Source: Gammaproteobacteria bacterium
GTDB taxonomy: Bacteria; Pseudomonadota; Gammaproteobacteria; SZUA-152
Assembly: GCA_021647505.1 (NCBI GenBank)
Contig: JAKIUN010000012.1
Location: 1 to 64,000 of the forward strand
DNA length: 64,000 bases
Reading direction: 5' to 3'
The notes beneath the pieces were generated by a model, which was not told where the DNA came from, did not search any database, and saw only the letters and a program-made list of their open reading frames with translations. Shown in pieces: positions 8,051 through 17,183 of this stretch. How positions within the stretch are numbered: position 1 is the first letter of the stretch; each line of letters opens with the position of its first letter. A program made the translations under genes and the position numbers.

Positions 8051-8213
8051 GGAGCCTCTTGCAAAACTCATGAGCGGCGATCGGCTTCCCCTCTTTGTCC
8101 CATTTCCGAGCTGGAATTTCGCTCCATGGAACCACCATGAAACTCATTCCATCCCGAAAATGGACTCAAAGTGGGATTGCCGCTCATCCATTCAGAGTTC
8201 TGCAAGAGGCTCC
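8051..8213. mobile_element. MITE-like element with ~30-bp inverted ends (163 bp)
   Basis: The left end GGAGCCTCTTGCAAAACTC continues to ATGAGCGGCGAT. The right end, read inverted, is GGAGCCTCTTGCAGAACTC then an 8-base insertion and ATGAGCGGCAAT. No coding potential lies between. It is a non-autonomous transposon derivative upstream of pilU. The parent transposase is not in the window, and I could not define a target duplication. Confidence 0.75.
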
Positions 8214-8264
8214 TGGGGACAGCGTATTGCCAGATAGAAATTGGCCGTGGGGTGAGCGAGGGCG

Positions 8265-8588
8265 TCAGGCGGTCTGTTTCAGCAGGGTTTCATGCAGGTA
8301 AATGACGTTTTCGGTTCTGCGCTGCGGGTGGACGACGGTTGGTTCGGTAGGTGCCGGGGTAATGGCGAGGATTTTGAACGCGTTGCCTGAGCCCTGAAAG
8401 GCCAGCATCAGGGTGAATTCCTCCAGGCGGTCGAGCCCGTCGTGCAGCATCAGTTCCAGTGCTTGGCGATCTCGTTTCGAGCAACTGCCGGGGAGGTTGT
8501 TCACGTTACTGCTTCCGTGTGAGGTTGCCTTTAATTTCGGCGTTGTCGTGCGGAAACTTGAATGCTCACTGTGGGCCTGACCCACCAA
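8265..8588 (-). CDS. Hypothetical protein (doubtful)
   Basis: The reading frame gives up to 107 residues from a TTG, or 61 from the internal methionine at MLHDGLDRLEEFTLMLAF. No ribosome-binding site supports the upstream start. The C-terminal half reads like real protein, but I recognise no family. It stands alone between the MITE and suhB. Confidence 0.35.
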   Translation of the reverse strand: MVGQAHSEHSSFRTTTPKLKATSHGSSNVNNLPGSCSKRDRQALELMLHDGLDRLEEFTLMLAFQGSGNAFKILAITPAPTEPTVVHPQRRTENVIYLHETLLKQTA

Positions 8589-8730
8589 GGGTGTATCGGC
8601 AGGAGCGCCCGGTGGGTGGTGCCCAACAAAAACGACATTACATTGGGTTTAAGGCCAAAATGGCCGGTCTCATCGCCGTCATGCGCAAGTGGGGGCCTGT
8701 GGAGAGGGAGAGAACTCTGCAATTTGTCGG

Positions 8731-9531
8731 TCAGCGCAGCAGGTCTTTTGTCAGGTGCGGGCGAATGGCCTGTAGGATGGCCTTGAAGACCTTGGGGTTA
8801 CCGGACACTAGGTTGCCGCTGTCAAGGAATTCATTGCCACCACCGAAGTCGCTTACCAGTCCGCCGGCCTCCTGCACCAGCAGTGCGCCGGCGGCGGAAT
8901 CCCAGGGACTGAGACCGATTTCCCAAAAACCGTCAAGACGCCCGGCCGCCACGTAAGCCAGATCCAACGCCGCAGAGCCGGGGCGGCGGATGCCGGCGGT
9001 CATGGGGAACAGGGCACGGAAGGTGGCCAGGTAGGCATCGAGGTGTTGCTGTTGCTTGAATGGAAAACCGGTGCCGAGCAGGGCGCCGTCCAGTCCGCGG
9101 CGCTTGCTGACGCGGATACGACGGTCATTGAGCTGCGCGCCGGCGCCGCGGCTGGCGGTGAACAGCTCCTGACGCGTGGGATCGTAGACCACCGCTTGCT
9201 CCAGCCGGCCGCGCACCTTGAGGGCGATGGAGACGGCGAACTGGGGAAAGCCATGCAGGAAATTGGTGGTGCCATCCAGTGGGTCGATGATCCACAGGTA
9301 TTCTTCATCACCATTCTGTTCACCGCTTTCCTCGGCGAGAATGCCGTGAGTCGGGAAGGCGTCGCGCAGGATGTCGATAATGATCTGTTCGGCCTGCTGA
9401 TCCACCTGGCTGACGAAGTCATTGGGAGCCTTGGTGACGATGTCGAGACGGTCGATGTCGTCGGCGGAGCGGGCGATATGGTTGCCGGCGCGGCGTGCGG
9501 CGCGAACCGCGATATTGAGCATGGGATGCAT
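8731..9531 (-). CDS. suhB: Inositol-1-monophosphatase family protein
   Basis: This 266-residue Mg-dependent phosphatase of the SuhB/IMPase family hydrolyses inositol-1-phosphate and, in E. coli, also acts in rRNA transcription antitermination. Metal-binding motifs are clear: GILAEESGE, then WIIDPLDGTTNFLHGFPQFA, and SPWDSAAGALLVQEAGG near the end. I prefer ATG 9531 (start MHPMLNIAVRAARRAG), the conserved family N-terminus. The frame extends upstream to 9630, but those residues are atypical. It is transcribed singly. Confidence 0.93.
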   Translation of the reverse strand: MHPMLNIAVRAARRAGNHIARSADDIDRLDIVTKAPNDFVSQVDQQAEQIIIDILRDAFPTHGILAEESGEQNGDEEYLWIIDPLDGTTNFLHGFPQFAVSIALKVRGRLEQAVVYDPTRQELFTASRGAGAQLNDRRIRVSKRRGLDGALLGTGFPFKQQQHLDAYLATFRALFPMTAGIRRPGSAALDLAYVAAGRLDGFWEIGLSPWDSAAGALLVQEAGGLVSDFGGGNEFLDSGNLVSGNPKVFKAILQAIRPHLTKDLLR

Positions 9532-9688
9532 GGAAATTCTGGTCCTGGCTCTGGATGGCTGAACGTGGCGGGAAAGGCGGCGCGACTCTAGCAGAATCGA
9601 CACTAAAATGCGACTTTTGGCCTTGTCCAAGAATGAAATGCAATGATGAAATGGGTCTTTAAGTCCGGGTCGCTCAGCCCCGTTTTTC

Positions 9689-10489
9689 TCACACCGACAT
9701 ATTCTTCTCGATCAGAGCATAGGCCGAGTGGTTGTGGATGGATTCAAAATTCTCCGATTCCACGCAATAGGCGGTAATACGTTCGTCCGTGTTCAGGCGT
9801 CCGGCGATGTCGCGCACGATGTCTTCGACGAATTTGGGGTTTTCGTAGGCGCGTTCGGTGACCATTTTTTCATCCGGACGCTTTAACAGGCCGTACAACT
9901 CGCAGGAGGCCTCTTCCTCTACCACGTCGATGATATCTTCGATCCACACGAACTTGCAGGTGCGCACGGTGATGGTGACGTGCGAGCGCTGGTTGTGTGC
10001 GCCGTAGTCGGAGATTTTCTTTGAGCAGGGGCAAAGGCTGGTGACCGGTACCACCACTTTTAGCGTGGTCTGGTGTTCACCGTTACTGATCTCGCCAATC
10101 AGGGATACATCGTAGTCCATCAGACTCTCGACCCCGGAGACCGGCGCCGCCTTGCAGACGAAATAGGGGAAACTCATTTCGATGTGGCCGGACTCGGCTT
10201 CCAGGCGCGTGGTCATTTCCTTCAGCATGTGTTTAAAGGATTGCACCGAGATCTCACGTTCGTGCTCGTTGAGAATCTCGACGAAGCGTGACATGTGCGT
10301 GCCCTTGAAGTTGTGTGGCAGATTCACGTACATATTGAAATGGGCGATGGTGTGCTGGTCACCACCGGAGCGGTCACGTACCCGCACCGGGTGGCGGATA
10401 TCCTTGATACCGACCTTATTGATGGGCATGCGGCGGGTATCTATGGCGCTTTGTACGTCTTCGATGGCGGTGCCGGTGGTTTCGGTCAC
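9689..10489 (-). CDS. folE2: GTP cyclohydrolase I type B
   Basis: FolE2 converts GTP to 7,8-dihydroneopterin triphosphate, the first step of folate and queuosine synthesis. It can use metals other than zinc. The 266-residue protein has the GCYH-IB marks [27 protein letters not shown] and the metal-Cys region [21 protein letters not shown] choose GTG 10489, preceded by AAGGAAG 8 bases upstream. The open frame to 10540 runs into a palindromic repeat. Its neighbour queD uses the same product, suggesting a queuosine role, but folate is equally possible. No classical folE is visible in the window. Confidence 0.92.
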   Translation of the reverse strand: MTETTGTAIEDVQSAIDTRRMPINKVGIKDIRHPVRVRDRSGGDQHTIAHFNMYVNLPHNFKGTHMSRFVEILNEHEREISVQSFKHMLKEMTTRLEAESGHIEMSFPYFVCKAAPVSGVESLMDYDVSLIGEISNGEHQTTLKVVVPVTSLCPCSKKISDYGAHNQRSHVTITVRTCKFVWIEDIIDVVEEEASCELYGLLKRPDEKMVTERAYENPKFVEDIVRDIAGRLNTDERITAYCVESENFESIHNHSAYALIEKNMSV

Positions 10490-10533
10490 GGCTTGCTTCC
10501 TTTGGTTTTCTGTTCGTTTCTTGTGTTTGTCTT

Positions 10534-10693
10534 TTACCACAGAGACACGGAGGGCTCAGAGAAAAGTCTTTTCCCGTGAAGGTGTCAAGGACGTAAAGAG
10601 TCAACATACCTCTGACTCTTTACGTCCTTGGTCGTTCTGCGAGAGCTGTCTTTTTTCTGTTCTCTGTGTCCTTCGTGGCTCTGTGGCAAATTA
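10534..10693. repeat. Nested palindrome between folE2 and queD
   Basis: Outer arms start near TTACCACAGAGACACGGAGG and end near the complement CCTTCGTGGCTCTGTGG. Inside lies a perfect 18-bp stem, CAAGGACGTAAAGAGTCA at 10586-10603 and its exact complement at 10613-10630, around a 9-base loop. A related outer repeat (GCCACAGAGATACGGAG) lies at 50455-50590. It could form a strong cruciform, or a hairpin in the transcript. Confidence 0.75.
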
Positions 10694-10698
10694 ATCTT

Positions 10699-11082
10699 TC
10701 AAGTATCTTCGCTATAGCGCACGCAGGCCCGCTCGGTTTCCCACAGGGTGATAGCCCGCACGCGGATGCGTCCATCGTTCAGTGCCTCCGACAATCCCCG
10801 GTATAAATAGGCGGCGATATTTTCCGCTGTGGGGTTGATCTCGTCGAAGGGTGGGATCTCGTTCAGGTAGTAGTGGTCAAGTCGATCCGTGAGTTTTTTT
10901 ACTGCTTGGCGGATGACTTTGAAATCCACCGCCATGCCCACTTCATCCAGTTGGCTGGCTTCTACCTCGGCTTCCACTTTCCAGTTATGTCCGTGCATGC
11001 GTGAGCAGGCGCCGGGGTAGTCACGGAGGGTGTGGGCGGAGGCGAAGTCACTGACGACGTTGAGAGAATACATAGGGGTCAT
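10699..11082 (-). CDS. queD: 6-carboxy-5,6,7,8-tetrahydropterin synthase
   Basis: The 127-residue QueD makes 6-carboxytetrahydropterin from dihydroneopterin triphosphate, the second step of preQ0/queuosine synthesis. The zinc ligands His17, His30 and His32 and the catalytic Cys26 are visible in SAHTL and CSRMHGHNW. The CxxxHGH pattern is that of QueD rather than the Glu-bearing PTPS-III folate enzyme. WETERACVRY near the C-terminus is the usual substrate-binding end. It sits upstream of folE2 on the same strand, separated by the nested palindrome. Confidence 0.9.
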   Translation of the reverse strand: MTPMYSLNVVSDFASAHTLRDYPGACSRMHGHNWKVEAEVEASQLDEVGMAVDFKVIRQAVKKLTDRLDHYYLNEIPPFDEINPTAENIAAYLYRGLSEALNDGRIRVRAITLWETERACVRYSEDT

Positions 11083-11139
11083 GGCGGATTGTAAAAGGTA
11101 AAGTGTCGAGGTGTTGTGTCGCGGGGCGGCTAAAACTGA

Positions 11140-13035
11140 TCAAGATGCTATGTTATTGCGCGAGACTTGGCAACCGTCATCCGCCAGCAGGGATTCTACG
11201 GCGTGGCGGATAGCGGCGGCGTCGAGCCCGCAGGCGCTGAGCAACTGCTGATGGTTGCCGTGCTCGACGAAGCGGTCGGGCAGACCGAGGTGGGTCATGG
11301 GCAGATTGATGCCGTGTGCCGCCAGGCATTCGCTCACCGCGCTGCCGGCGCCACCGGCGATGACATTTTCTTCCACGGTGACAAAGGCGCCGTGGGTCTT
11401 CGCCAGTTGCAGGATCAGGGCTTCGTCCAAGGGCTTGACGAAGCGCATGTTGACCACCGTGGCGCCGCTTTCCCGCCCGGCCTGTTCGGCGGCGGAGACC
11501 ATGCTGCCAAAGGCGAGGATGGCAACCCCTGTACCCTCCCGGCGTAGCTCGGCCTGACCGATGGGCAGGGTATCGAGATCCTGCGCCGGGAGGGTGCCAG
11601 GGCCGAAGCCGCGCGGGTAGCGTACCGCTGCGGGGCCATCGTGGTAAAAACCGGTGCTCAACATCTGCCGGCATTCGGCTTCGTCCGCTGGGGCCATGAT
11701 CAGCATATTGGGTACGCAGCGCAGGAAGCTGAGGTCGAGATTGCCGGCGTGAGTGGGGCCGTCGGCGCCCACTAGGCCGGCGCGGTCGATGGCGAAGAGT
11801 ATCGGCAGGTTTTGGATCGCCACGTCATGGATGAGTTGGTCGTAGGCGCGCTGCAGGAAGGTGGAATAGATAGCCACTACCGGCTTGAGGCCTTCGCAGG
11901 CCATGCCGGCGGCGAGGGTCACCGCATGTTGTTCGGCGATACCCACATCTTGATAACGGTCGGCATATTCTTCGGAAAAACGCACCAGCCCAGAGCCCTC
12001 GCGCATGGCGGGGGTGATGCCGATGAGACGTGGGTCGGCGTCGGCCATATCGCAGATCCAGTCACTGAACACCTGGGTGTAGGTGGGGCCGCTACCGCCG
12101 GCAGGGCGGCTCAGGGGTTCGCCGGTATCCGGGTCGTAGCTGCCGACGCCGTGGAAGGCGCAGGGGTTTTCCTCCGCCGGGGCGAAACCCTTGCCCTTCT
12201 TGGTGACTACATGCAGGAACTGCGGGCCTTTCAGTGACTTGAGGTTGCCCAGGGTCTTGATCAGGGTGTCGAGGTCGTGGCCATCGATGGGGCCGATATA
12301 GTTGAAGCCGAGTTCTTCGAACAGGGTGCCGGGGATCACCATGCCTTTCATGTGTTCTTCGGCGCGTTTGGCCAGCTCCCACATGTTGGGGATGGTGCTG
12401 AGTACCTTTTTCGAGCCCTCGCGGGCGGTGAGGTAGAGCTTGCCGGAGAGGATGCGCGCCAGGTAGTTGGATAGTCCGCCGACGTTGGCGGAGATGGACA
12501 TGTCGTTGTCGTTGAGTACCACCAGCAGGTTGGCATCCAGTGCTCCGGCGTGATTCAAGGCCTCGAAGGCCATGCCGGCGGTCATAGCGCCGTCACCAAT
12601 CACCGCCACCACCTCGCGTTTTTCATCGGCCTGCCGGGCGGCCAAGGCCATGCCCAGGGCGGCACTGATGGAGGTGCTGGAATGACCGACGCCGAAGGTG
12701 TCATAAGGACTTTCCTCGCGCTTGGGGAAGCCGGCGATGCCACCTTGCTGACGCAGGGTATCCATGCGCTCACGGCGGCCGGTGAGGATCTTGTGCGGAT
12801 AGCTCTGATGGCCTACGTCCCACACCAAACGGTCGTGGGGGGTATTGAACACGTAATGCAGGGCGATGGTGAGTTCCACTGTGCCCAGGCCAGAGGCCAA
12901 GTGCCCACCGGTTTGGCCCACCGACTGGATCAGAAATGCGCGCAGCTCGTCGGCCAGAGGGGCGAGCTGGTCTGACGCCAGTAGGCGCAGCTCGTCGGTG
13001 TCGTTGATGTGCTCCAGCAGGGGGAACTCGGACAT
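11140..13035 (-). CDS. dxs: 1-deoxy-D-xylulose-5-phosphate synthase
   Basis: Dxs condenses pyruvate and glyceraldehyde-3-phosphate to DXP, the entry step of the MEP isoprenoid pathway and a precursor of thiamine and pyridoxal. At 631 residues it is full length. The TPP-binding stretch [18 protein letters not shown], the [14 protein letters not shown] segment and the transketolase-type [15 protein letters not shown] are all present. In many Gammaproteobacteria dxs directly follows xseB-ispA. Here those two lie at 21.2-22.3 kb on the same strand and an 8-kb opposite-strand block intervenes, so dxs must have its own promoter in 13036-13366. Confidence 0.96.
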   Translation of the reverse strand: MSEFPLLEHINDTDELRLLASDQLAPLADELRAFLIQSVGQTGGHLASGLGTVELTIALHYVFNTPHDRLVWDVGHQSYPHKILTGRRERMDTLRQQGGIAGFPKREESPYDTFGVGHSSTSISAALGMALAARQADEKREVVAVIGDGAMTAGMAFEALNHAGALDANLLVVLNDNDMSISANVGGLSNYLARILSGKLYLTAREGSKKVLSTIPNMWELAKRAEEHMKGMVIPGTLFEELGFNYIGPIDGHDLDTLIKTLGNLKSLKGPQFLHVVTKKGKGFAPAEENPCAFHGVGSYDPDTGEPLSRPAGGSGPTYTQVFSDWICDMADADPRLIGITPAMREGSGLVRFSEEYADRYQDVGIAEQHAVTLAAGMACEGLKPVVAIYSTFLQRAYDQLIHDVAIQNLPILFAIDRAGLVGADGPTHAGNLDLSFLRCVPNMLIMAPADEAECRQMLSTGFYHDGPAAVRYPRGFGPGTLPAQDLDTLPIGQAELRREGTGVAILAFGSMVSAAEQAGRESGATVVNMRFVKPLDEALILQLAKTHGAFVTVEENVIAGGAGSAVSECLAAHGINLPMTHLGLPDRFVEHGNHQQLLSACGLDAAAIRHAVESLLADDGCQVSRNNIAS

Positions 13036-13366
13036 AGTTGGTTGGGCTGTCTGTTTGGGTTGGGTGTGCGGTGGTGCTTGAGCCCACGGGCTGTGGGGCG
13101 GGCAGCCAAGCTAAGCGGCGCATTATAGCGAAAAATCACTCCCATCGGGGACTCGTGCGGAGATTGAGGGTGAAATGGTTGGGTAATATGGCAAAATAGG
13201 CGCATCGGGCGAATCAGTTTTGGCGCCCGCTGCCTGTATTTCGGTACATCCTACTACCGAATTTTATAAACAATTGGGGATGTCTCCTGGGTAAGGGGCG
13301 CATCATCATTATTGCTGTCAGGGTGCCAGGCAGCCTGTTTCGGCAAATTAGTCATAGGGGCTGCCA
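13036..13366. promoter_or_regulatory. Divergent intergenic region dxs / kinase operon
   Basis: This is 331 bases without a credible gene between divergently read dxs and the kinase operon. It must carry promoters for both. I see no strong terminator, operator palindrome or riboswitch-like fold. A short GGGGCTGCCA precedes the kinase GTG. Confidence 0.4.
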
Positions 13367-14944
13367 GTGGATATGGAGGATGACAAGACCCGGGTTTCCC
13401 GCCGGCGTGCCCAGCCGACAAATTCGTCGGTTTCATCGCACGCCAATGGGATGGATCCGCGCGAGGGCATAGAGGAAAATGATAACACCCGGGTTTCTCG
13501 TCAGCATGTGCAGCCGGCCAACCCATCGGTTTTATCGCATGCCGGTGAGATGGACATGGAAGCGGAGAAGACTCGGGCTTTTCAGTCGCAGACTCGGCCG
13601 GTCAATCCATCGGTTGCATCGCAGGCCAGTGAGATAGGTTCGGGGGGGCTGATCAATAACCGCTTTCGCCTCGAATACATGCTGGGGCAGGGCGGCATGG
13701 GGGTTGTCTATGCCGCGCGGGATTTGCGCAAAGAGGAACTCGGTGATTCCGACTCGCGGATTGCAATCAAGCTGCTGTCGCAAAATGTCCAGCATCTGCC
13801 CAATGCGTTGCGTATGTTGCAGCAGGAATGTACAAAGGCACAGGAACTGGCCCATCCTAATGTTGTGACGGTCTATGATTTTGATCGGGATGGTGACATT
13901 GTTTACATGACGATGGAATTACTCGCCGGGCAGCCCCTGGGCAAGTACATGGCTGACAAGGAAGCCCCGGCATCCGGGCAGGATACACCTGTTGGTATCA
14001 GCGAACGCCTTTCTATTATCTCCGACATCGTACAAGGGCTGGCCTACGCCCACAAACGGGGTATTGTGCATTTCGACCTAAAACCCGGCAATGTTTTCAT
14101 TACGGAGGATGGCACGACAAAGATCCTGGATTTTGGTATTGCCCGTGCCGTACTGACCTCGGGTAACAAGACGGCGAGTGGTGCCCCTGGATTGTTTGAC
14201 GATATGATCGCGCTGACCCCCCCCTATGCCAGCCTGGAAATGCTTCGCGGCATGCCGCCAGATCCCCGCGATGATATTTATGCACTGGCGATTATTGCCT
14301 ATAAATTGCTGGCCGGGAAACACCCGTTCGACGAATTGTCGGCGATGGATGCTCTGCGCCAAAACCTGAAGCCGGAACGCATTCCGGGCCTGACAGACCG
14401 GCAATGGAAGGGGTTGTTGGGTGGTTTAGCCCTTCAGCGAGAGGATCGAACCCTTTCTGCCGAGGCGTTTCTCGAAGCCCTGTTGCCAAGCAAGGTTGAT
14501 CGCCGTTATTGGCTGGCCGTCGGCACGGCACTAACGGCGGTTGCTTTGAGTCTTTTTTTCTGGCTACAGCCTCCGCAAATCGTTGCCCCCAGCCTGTTTG
14601 AAAATCCACCGCCGGCGGCTGAACTGACCAAGGCAGACAGACAGCGGATCGAACAGTTGCTGGAAATCGCCGAGGTTCATATGATGGTCGGGCGCCTGAT
14701 TTCTCCTGCGGGCGCCAATGCACTTGATGTTTATAACCAAGTGCTTAGCATGCATCCCTACAACCGTCGGGCAATTCAGGGGCTGGAAACCGTATTGGAC
14801 AGGCTGGCGCAAGCTGCCGAGTCAGCACTAAGTGACGGCGAACGGCTCCGGGCCGAAAAATTGATAGACAGTGGGCTGACAATCTACCCACAACATAAAA
14901 AGCTACTAAATGTGAAACAACGGCTTAGCGAGGAAAAACCATGA
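13367..14944 (+). CDS. Membrane-anchored Ser/Thr protein kinase with N-terminal repeats
   Basis: This 525-residue Hanks-type kinase has three imperfect ~32-residue repeats at residues 1-90, each with an acidic-TR core (DDKTRV, NDNTRV, EKTRAF) followed by QPxNxSV. The kinase domain (about 98-375) has GQGGMGVVYAAR, Lys135 in IAIKLL, a catalytic loop HFDLKPGN with Asp237, and LDFGIA with Asp255, so it looks active. One membrane segment follows (about 382-402), then a helical periplasmic tail with TPR-like character. GTG 13367 and ATG 13373 are both possible starts. Its stop overlaps the caspase gene as ATGA. The TR motifs are plausible phospho-threonine docking or autophosphorylation sites. Confidence 0.92.
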   Translation: MDMEDDKTRVSRRRAQPTNSSVSSHANGMDPREGIEENDNTRVSRQHVQPANPSVLSHAGEMDMEAEKTRAFQSQTRPVNPSVASQASEIGSGGLINNRFRLEYMLGQGGMGVVYAARDLRKEELGDSDSRIAIKLLSQNVQHLPNALRMLQQECTKAQELAHPNVVTVYDFDRDGDIVYMTMELLAGQPLGKYMADKEAPASGQDTPVGISERLSIISDIVQGLAYAHKRGIVHFDLKPGNVFITEDGTTKILDFGIARAVLTSGNKTASGAPGLFDDMIALTPPYASLEMLRGMPPDPRDDIYALAIIAYKLLAGKHPFDELSAMDALRQNLKPERIPGLTDRQWKGLLGGLALQREDRTLSAEAFLEALLPSKVDRRYWLAVGTALTAVALSLFFWLQPPQIVAPSLFENPPPAAELTKADRQRIEQLLEIAEVHMMVGRLISPAGANALDVYNQVLSMHPYNRRAIQGLETVLDRLAQAAESALSDGERLRAEKLIDSGLTIYPQHKKLLNVKQRLSEEKP

Positions 14945-17031
14945 GAAATATCCGCAAGAATGTGCAAAAATATACAGCGTACGCGGGTTTTTCCCTAAAA
15001 TCCCTACAGCGCGGCATGATGGCGTTCGCTGTCACACTCACCGTCGGTTGTGCCGCAGGGCTGAACGGATCTGATAGTGCATTACAGCTTGAGGGCGACG
15101 CAGCGAAGATATCACCGGACAAATTCCTGCCTGTTGATTGTCTTCTGCCCCCGCAGGTGCGAAAACTTGGCGCACAAATGACCTATCTGGCCGCCCGCCG
15201 GCCGATCAAAACCACGGCGCTGAATTGTGAAATACGTGGCGGTGAATACGTTGCCTATGACCGGGCCGACTATCGCACCGCACTGAAAACCTGGCTGGAA
15301 CCGGCGAAACAAGGTAATGCCGAGGCACAGACCTATGTTGGCGAGATTTATGAAAAAGGTCTGGGTTTACCCGCCGACTACAAAACCGCCTTCACTTGGT
15401 ATTCGCGGGCGGCAGAGCAAAATTTTTCACGGGCGCAAATCAATCTGGGCTACCTGTATGAAAAAGGCCTGGGTGTTCCCCGGGATATGCTCAAGGCATT
15501 GAATTGGTACCGACTGGCATCGGGTATTCAGGACGACCATCTTGACTATTCCTCGAATATCGAGATCAAGGCATCCACGTTGGCGCAGGAACAAACCGAG
15601 GTACTGCGGCAGGAAATACAGCGGCGGGAGCAGCAAGTACAAGACTTGTCCACCTCCGTCGCCGACATGGAGAAACAGCTACAGCAACGTGAAAATACGT
15701 TGCAGAGCGCAAGGCAGCAACTCGCACAACTGAATGATAAAATAACGCAGGATCAGGAAGATGCCACGCACCTGAGCGAGCTGAAGGCGGCCTATGCCGC
15801 ACAGCAAAAGCGTATTGCTCAAACGCAGGCTGCGGTGGTTGCGCTACAGTCGCAGATGTTGCAGGTGCGCACGCAGGTGACGCGACAGACAGGCAACCTG
15901 ACGACCCAGCGGCAAATGCTGGCGATGCAGGATATCGCCGGCCCCTCCATTGAGGTGTTTGACCCCGTGATTGTGGTGACCCGGGGTAGCGGGCCGGTAG
16001 TGCGGGTTCCGCCGGGCAATAAGGTGCGTAGCATCAAAGGGAGAATTACAGCCCCGGCAGGGCTGAAACGGGCATCCATCAATGGTGAGTCGTTAGCCAT
16101 CGACGGTGAAGGCATTTTCCAGGCAACCGTACCCGTTGAGAGCAAGGCAGAAGTCTCGATATTGGCCACCGACAAGCAAGATCGGACGGCCAGTTTTTCT
16201 TTTGTCATGGAGCCTGCCCGCCACATGGTTGCGCAGGATAACCGTATTTCCCGGATTGGCGTGGCGGCCAAAGGTGTTAATTTTGGACGCTACTTCGCAT
16301 TGGTTATCGGCAATAATGACTACTCACAATTCCCCACACTTGAGACCGCCGTTAATGATGCACAGCGAGTGGCTGCGGTGCTGCAATCTGATTACGGTTT
16401 TGATACACAGCTTATTCTCAACGCAGACAGGTATGCGATTCTTTCGGCACTGAATGATCTTCGCGGGCAGCTGACGGAGGCCGATAACCTGCTGATTTAC
16501 TATGCCGGTCACGGTGAGCGGGATCCGGAAACCTTGCAGGGATACTGGCTGCCAGTGGATGCCGAACAGGCAAATACCGCCAACTGGATAGCCAATTCGA
16601 CCATCTCTGATTTACTCAACACATTCAAAGCCAAGCATATTCTAGTGGTTGCCGACTCTTGTTATTCCGGCTCCATGACGCAAAGCTCGGTGGCGCGTAT
16701 TGACACCCAACTGGATGATGAACATCTGAAAAAGTGGCTGAAAGTCATGGCGAAAACACCCTCCCGCACCGTGTTGACATCCGGTGGTGTCAGCCCTGTG
16801 CTGGATGGCGGCGGCGGTGAGCATTCTGTTTTTGCCAAGGCCTTTATTCAGGAACTGGAACAAGACACCGGTATTATCGATGCGTATAAAATCTACCTGG
16901 GGGTGTCGGGGCAAGTCAAAACACAAGCGGCATCCATCGGGTTTATACAGCGGCCGACGTATGCGCCTATTCGCCATACGGGCCATAACGGGGGTGAATT
17001 CATTTTCGTTAAAGAGAGGGAAGAGGGGTGA
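14941..17031 (+). CDS. Caspase-family (peptidase C14) protein with Sel1 repeats
   Basis: The 696-residue protein starts with a basic region and a hydrophobic stretch ending LTVGCAAG, a weak lipoprotein-type signal. Two Sel1-like repeats follow (about 115-195, YVGEIYEKGLGLPADYKTA and YLYEKGLGVPRDM). Then come a Gln-rich coiled coil (about 214-330), an Ig-like stretch (about 345-430) and a caspase-like domain (about 444-690). Catalytic His524 is in YYAGHGERD and Cys574 in VVADSCYSGS. It is probably exported and anchored, so it would cut envelope or periplasmic proteins; the substrate is unknown. It overlaps the kinase gene by four bases. Confidence 0.92.
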   Translation: MRNIRKNVQKYTAYAGFSLKSLQRGMMAFAVTLTVGCAAGLNGSDSALQLEGDAAKISPDKFLPVDCLLPPQVRKLGAQMTYLAARRPIKTTALNCEIRGGEYVAYDRADYRTALKTWLEPAKQGNAEAQTYVGEIYEKGLGLPADYKTAFTWYSRAAEQNFSRAQINLGYLYEKGLGVPRDMLKALNWYRLASGIQDDHLDYSSNIEIKASTLAQEQTEVLRQEIQRREQQVQDLSTSVADMEKQLQQRENTLQSARQQLAQLNDKITQDQEDATHLSELKAAYAAQQKRIAQTQAAVVALQSQMLQVRTQVTRQTGNLTTQRQMLAMQDIAGPSIEVFDPVIVVTRGSGPVVRVPPGNKVRSIKGRITAPAGLKRASINGESLAIDGEGIFQATVPVESKAEVSILATDKQDRTASFSFVMEPARHMVAQDNRISRIGVAAKGVNFGRYFALVIGNNDYSQFPTLETAVNDAQRVAAVLQSDYGFDTQLILNADRYAILSALNDLRGQLTEADNLLIYYAGHGERDPETLQGYWLPVDAEQANTANWIANSTISDLLNTFKAKHILVVADSCYSGSMTQSSVARIDTQLDDEHLKKWLKVMAKTPSRTVLTSGGVSPVLDGGGGEHSVFAKAFIQELEQDTGIIDAYKIYLGVSGQVKTQAASIGFIQRPTYAPIRHTGHNGGEFIFVKEREEG

Positions 17032-17097
17032 TAGTGCGCTGAATTTTGTTTCGGCTGTCTTTATATTTTCTATACTCTCTATGCACGCTTAAGCCAT

Positions 17098-17173
17098 GTA
17101 GGGTGGGCAGGCTTTTCATGCCCACGTGGAATATCCGTCAACCGCGTGGGCACAAAAAACGTGCCCACCCTAC
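17098..17173. repeat. Dispersed palindrome GTAGGGTGGGC, copy 1
   Basis: A 76-base palindrome opens with GTAGGGTGGGC and closes with GTGCCCACCCTAC. The inner arms are CCCACGTGG and CGCGTGGGCACAAAAAACG. A close copy lies at 44164-44240 and a shortened one at 27876-27900. It sits in the gap between the caspase and hydrolase genes and may act as an attenuating hairpin. Confidence 0.8.
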
Positions 17174-17183
17174 CAAACTTTTT

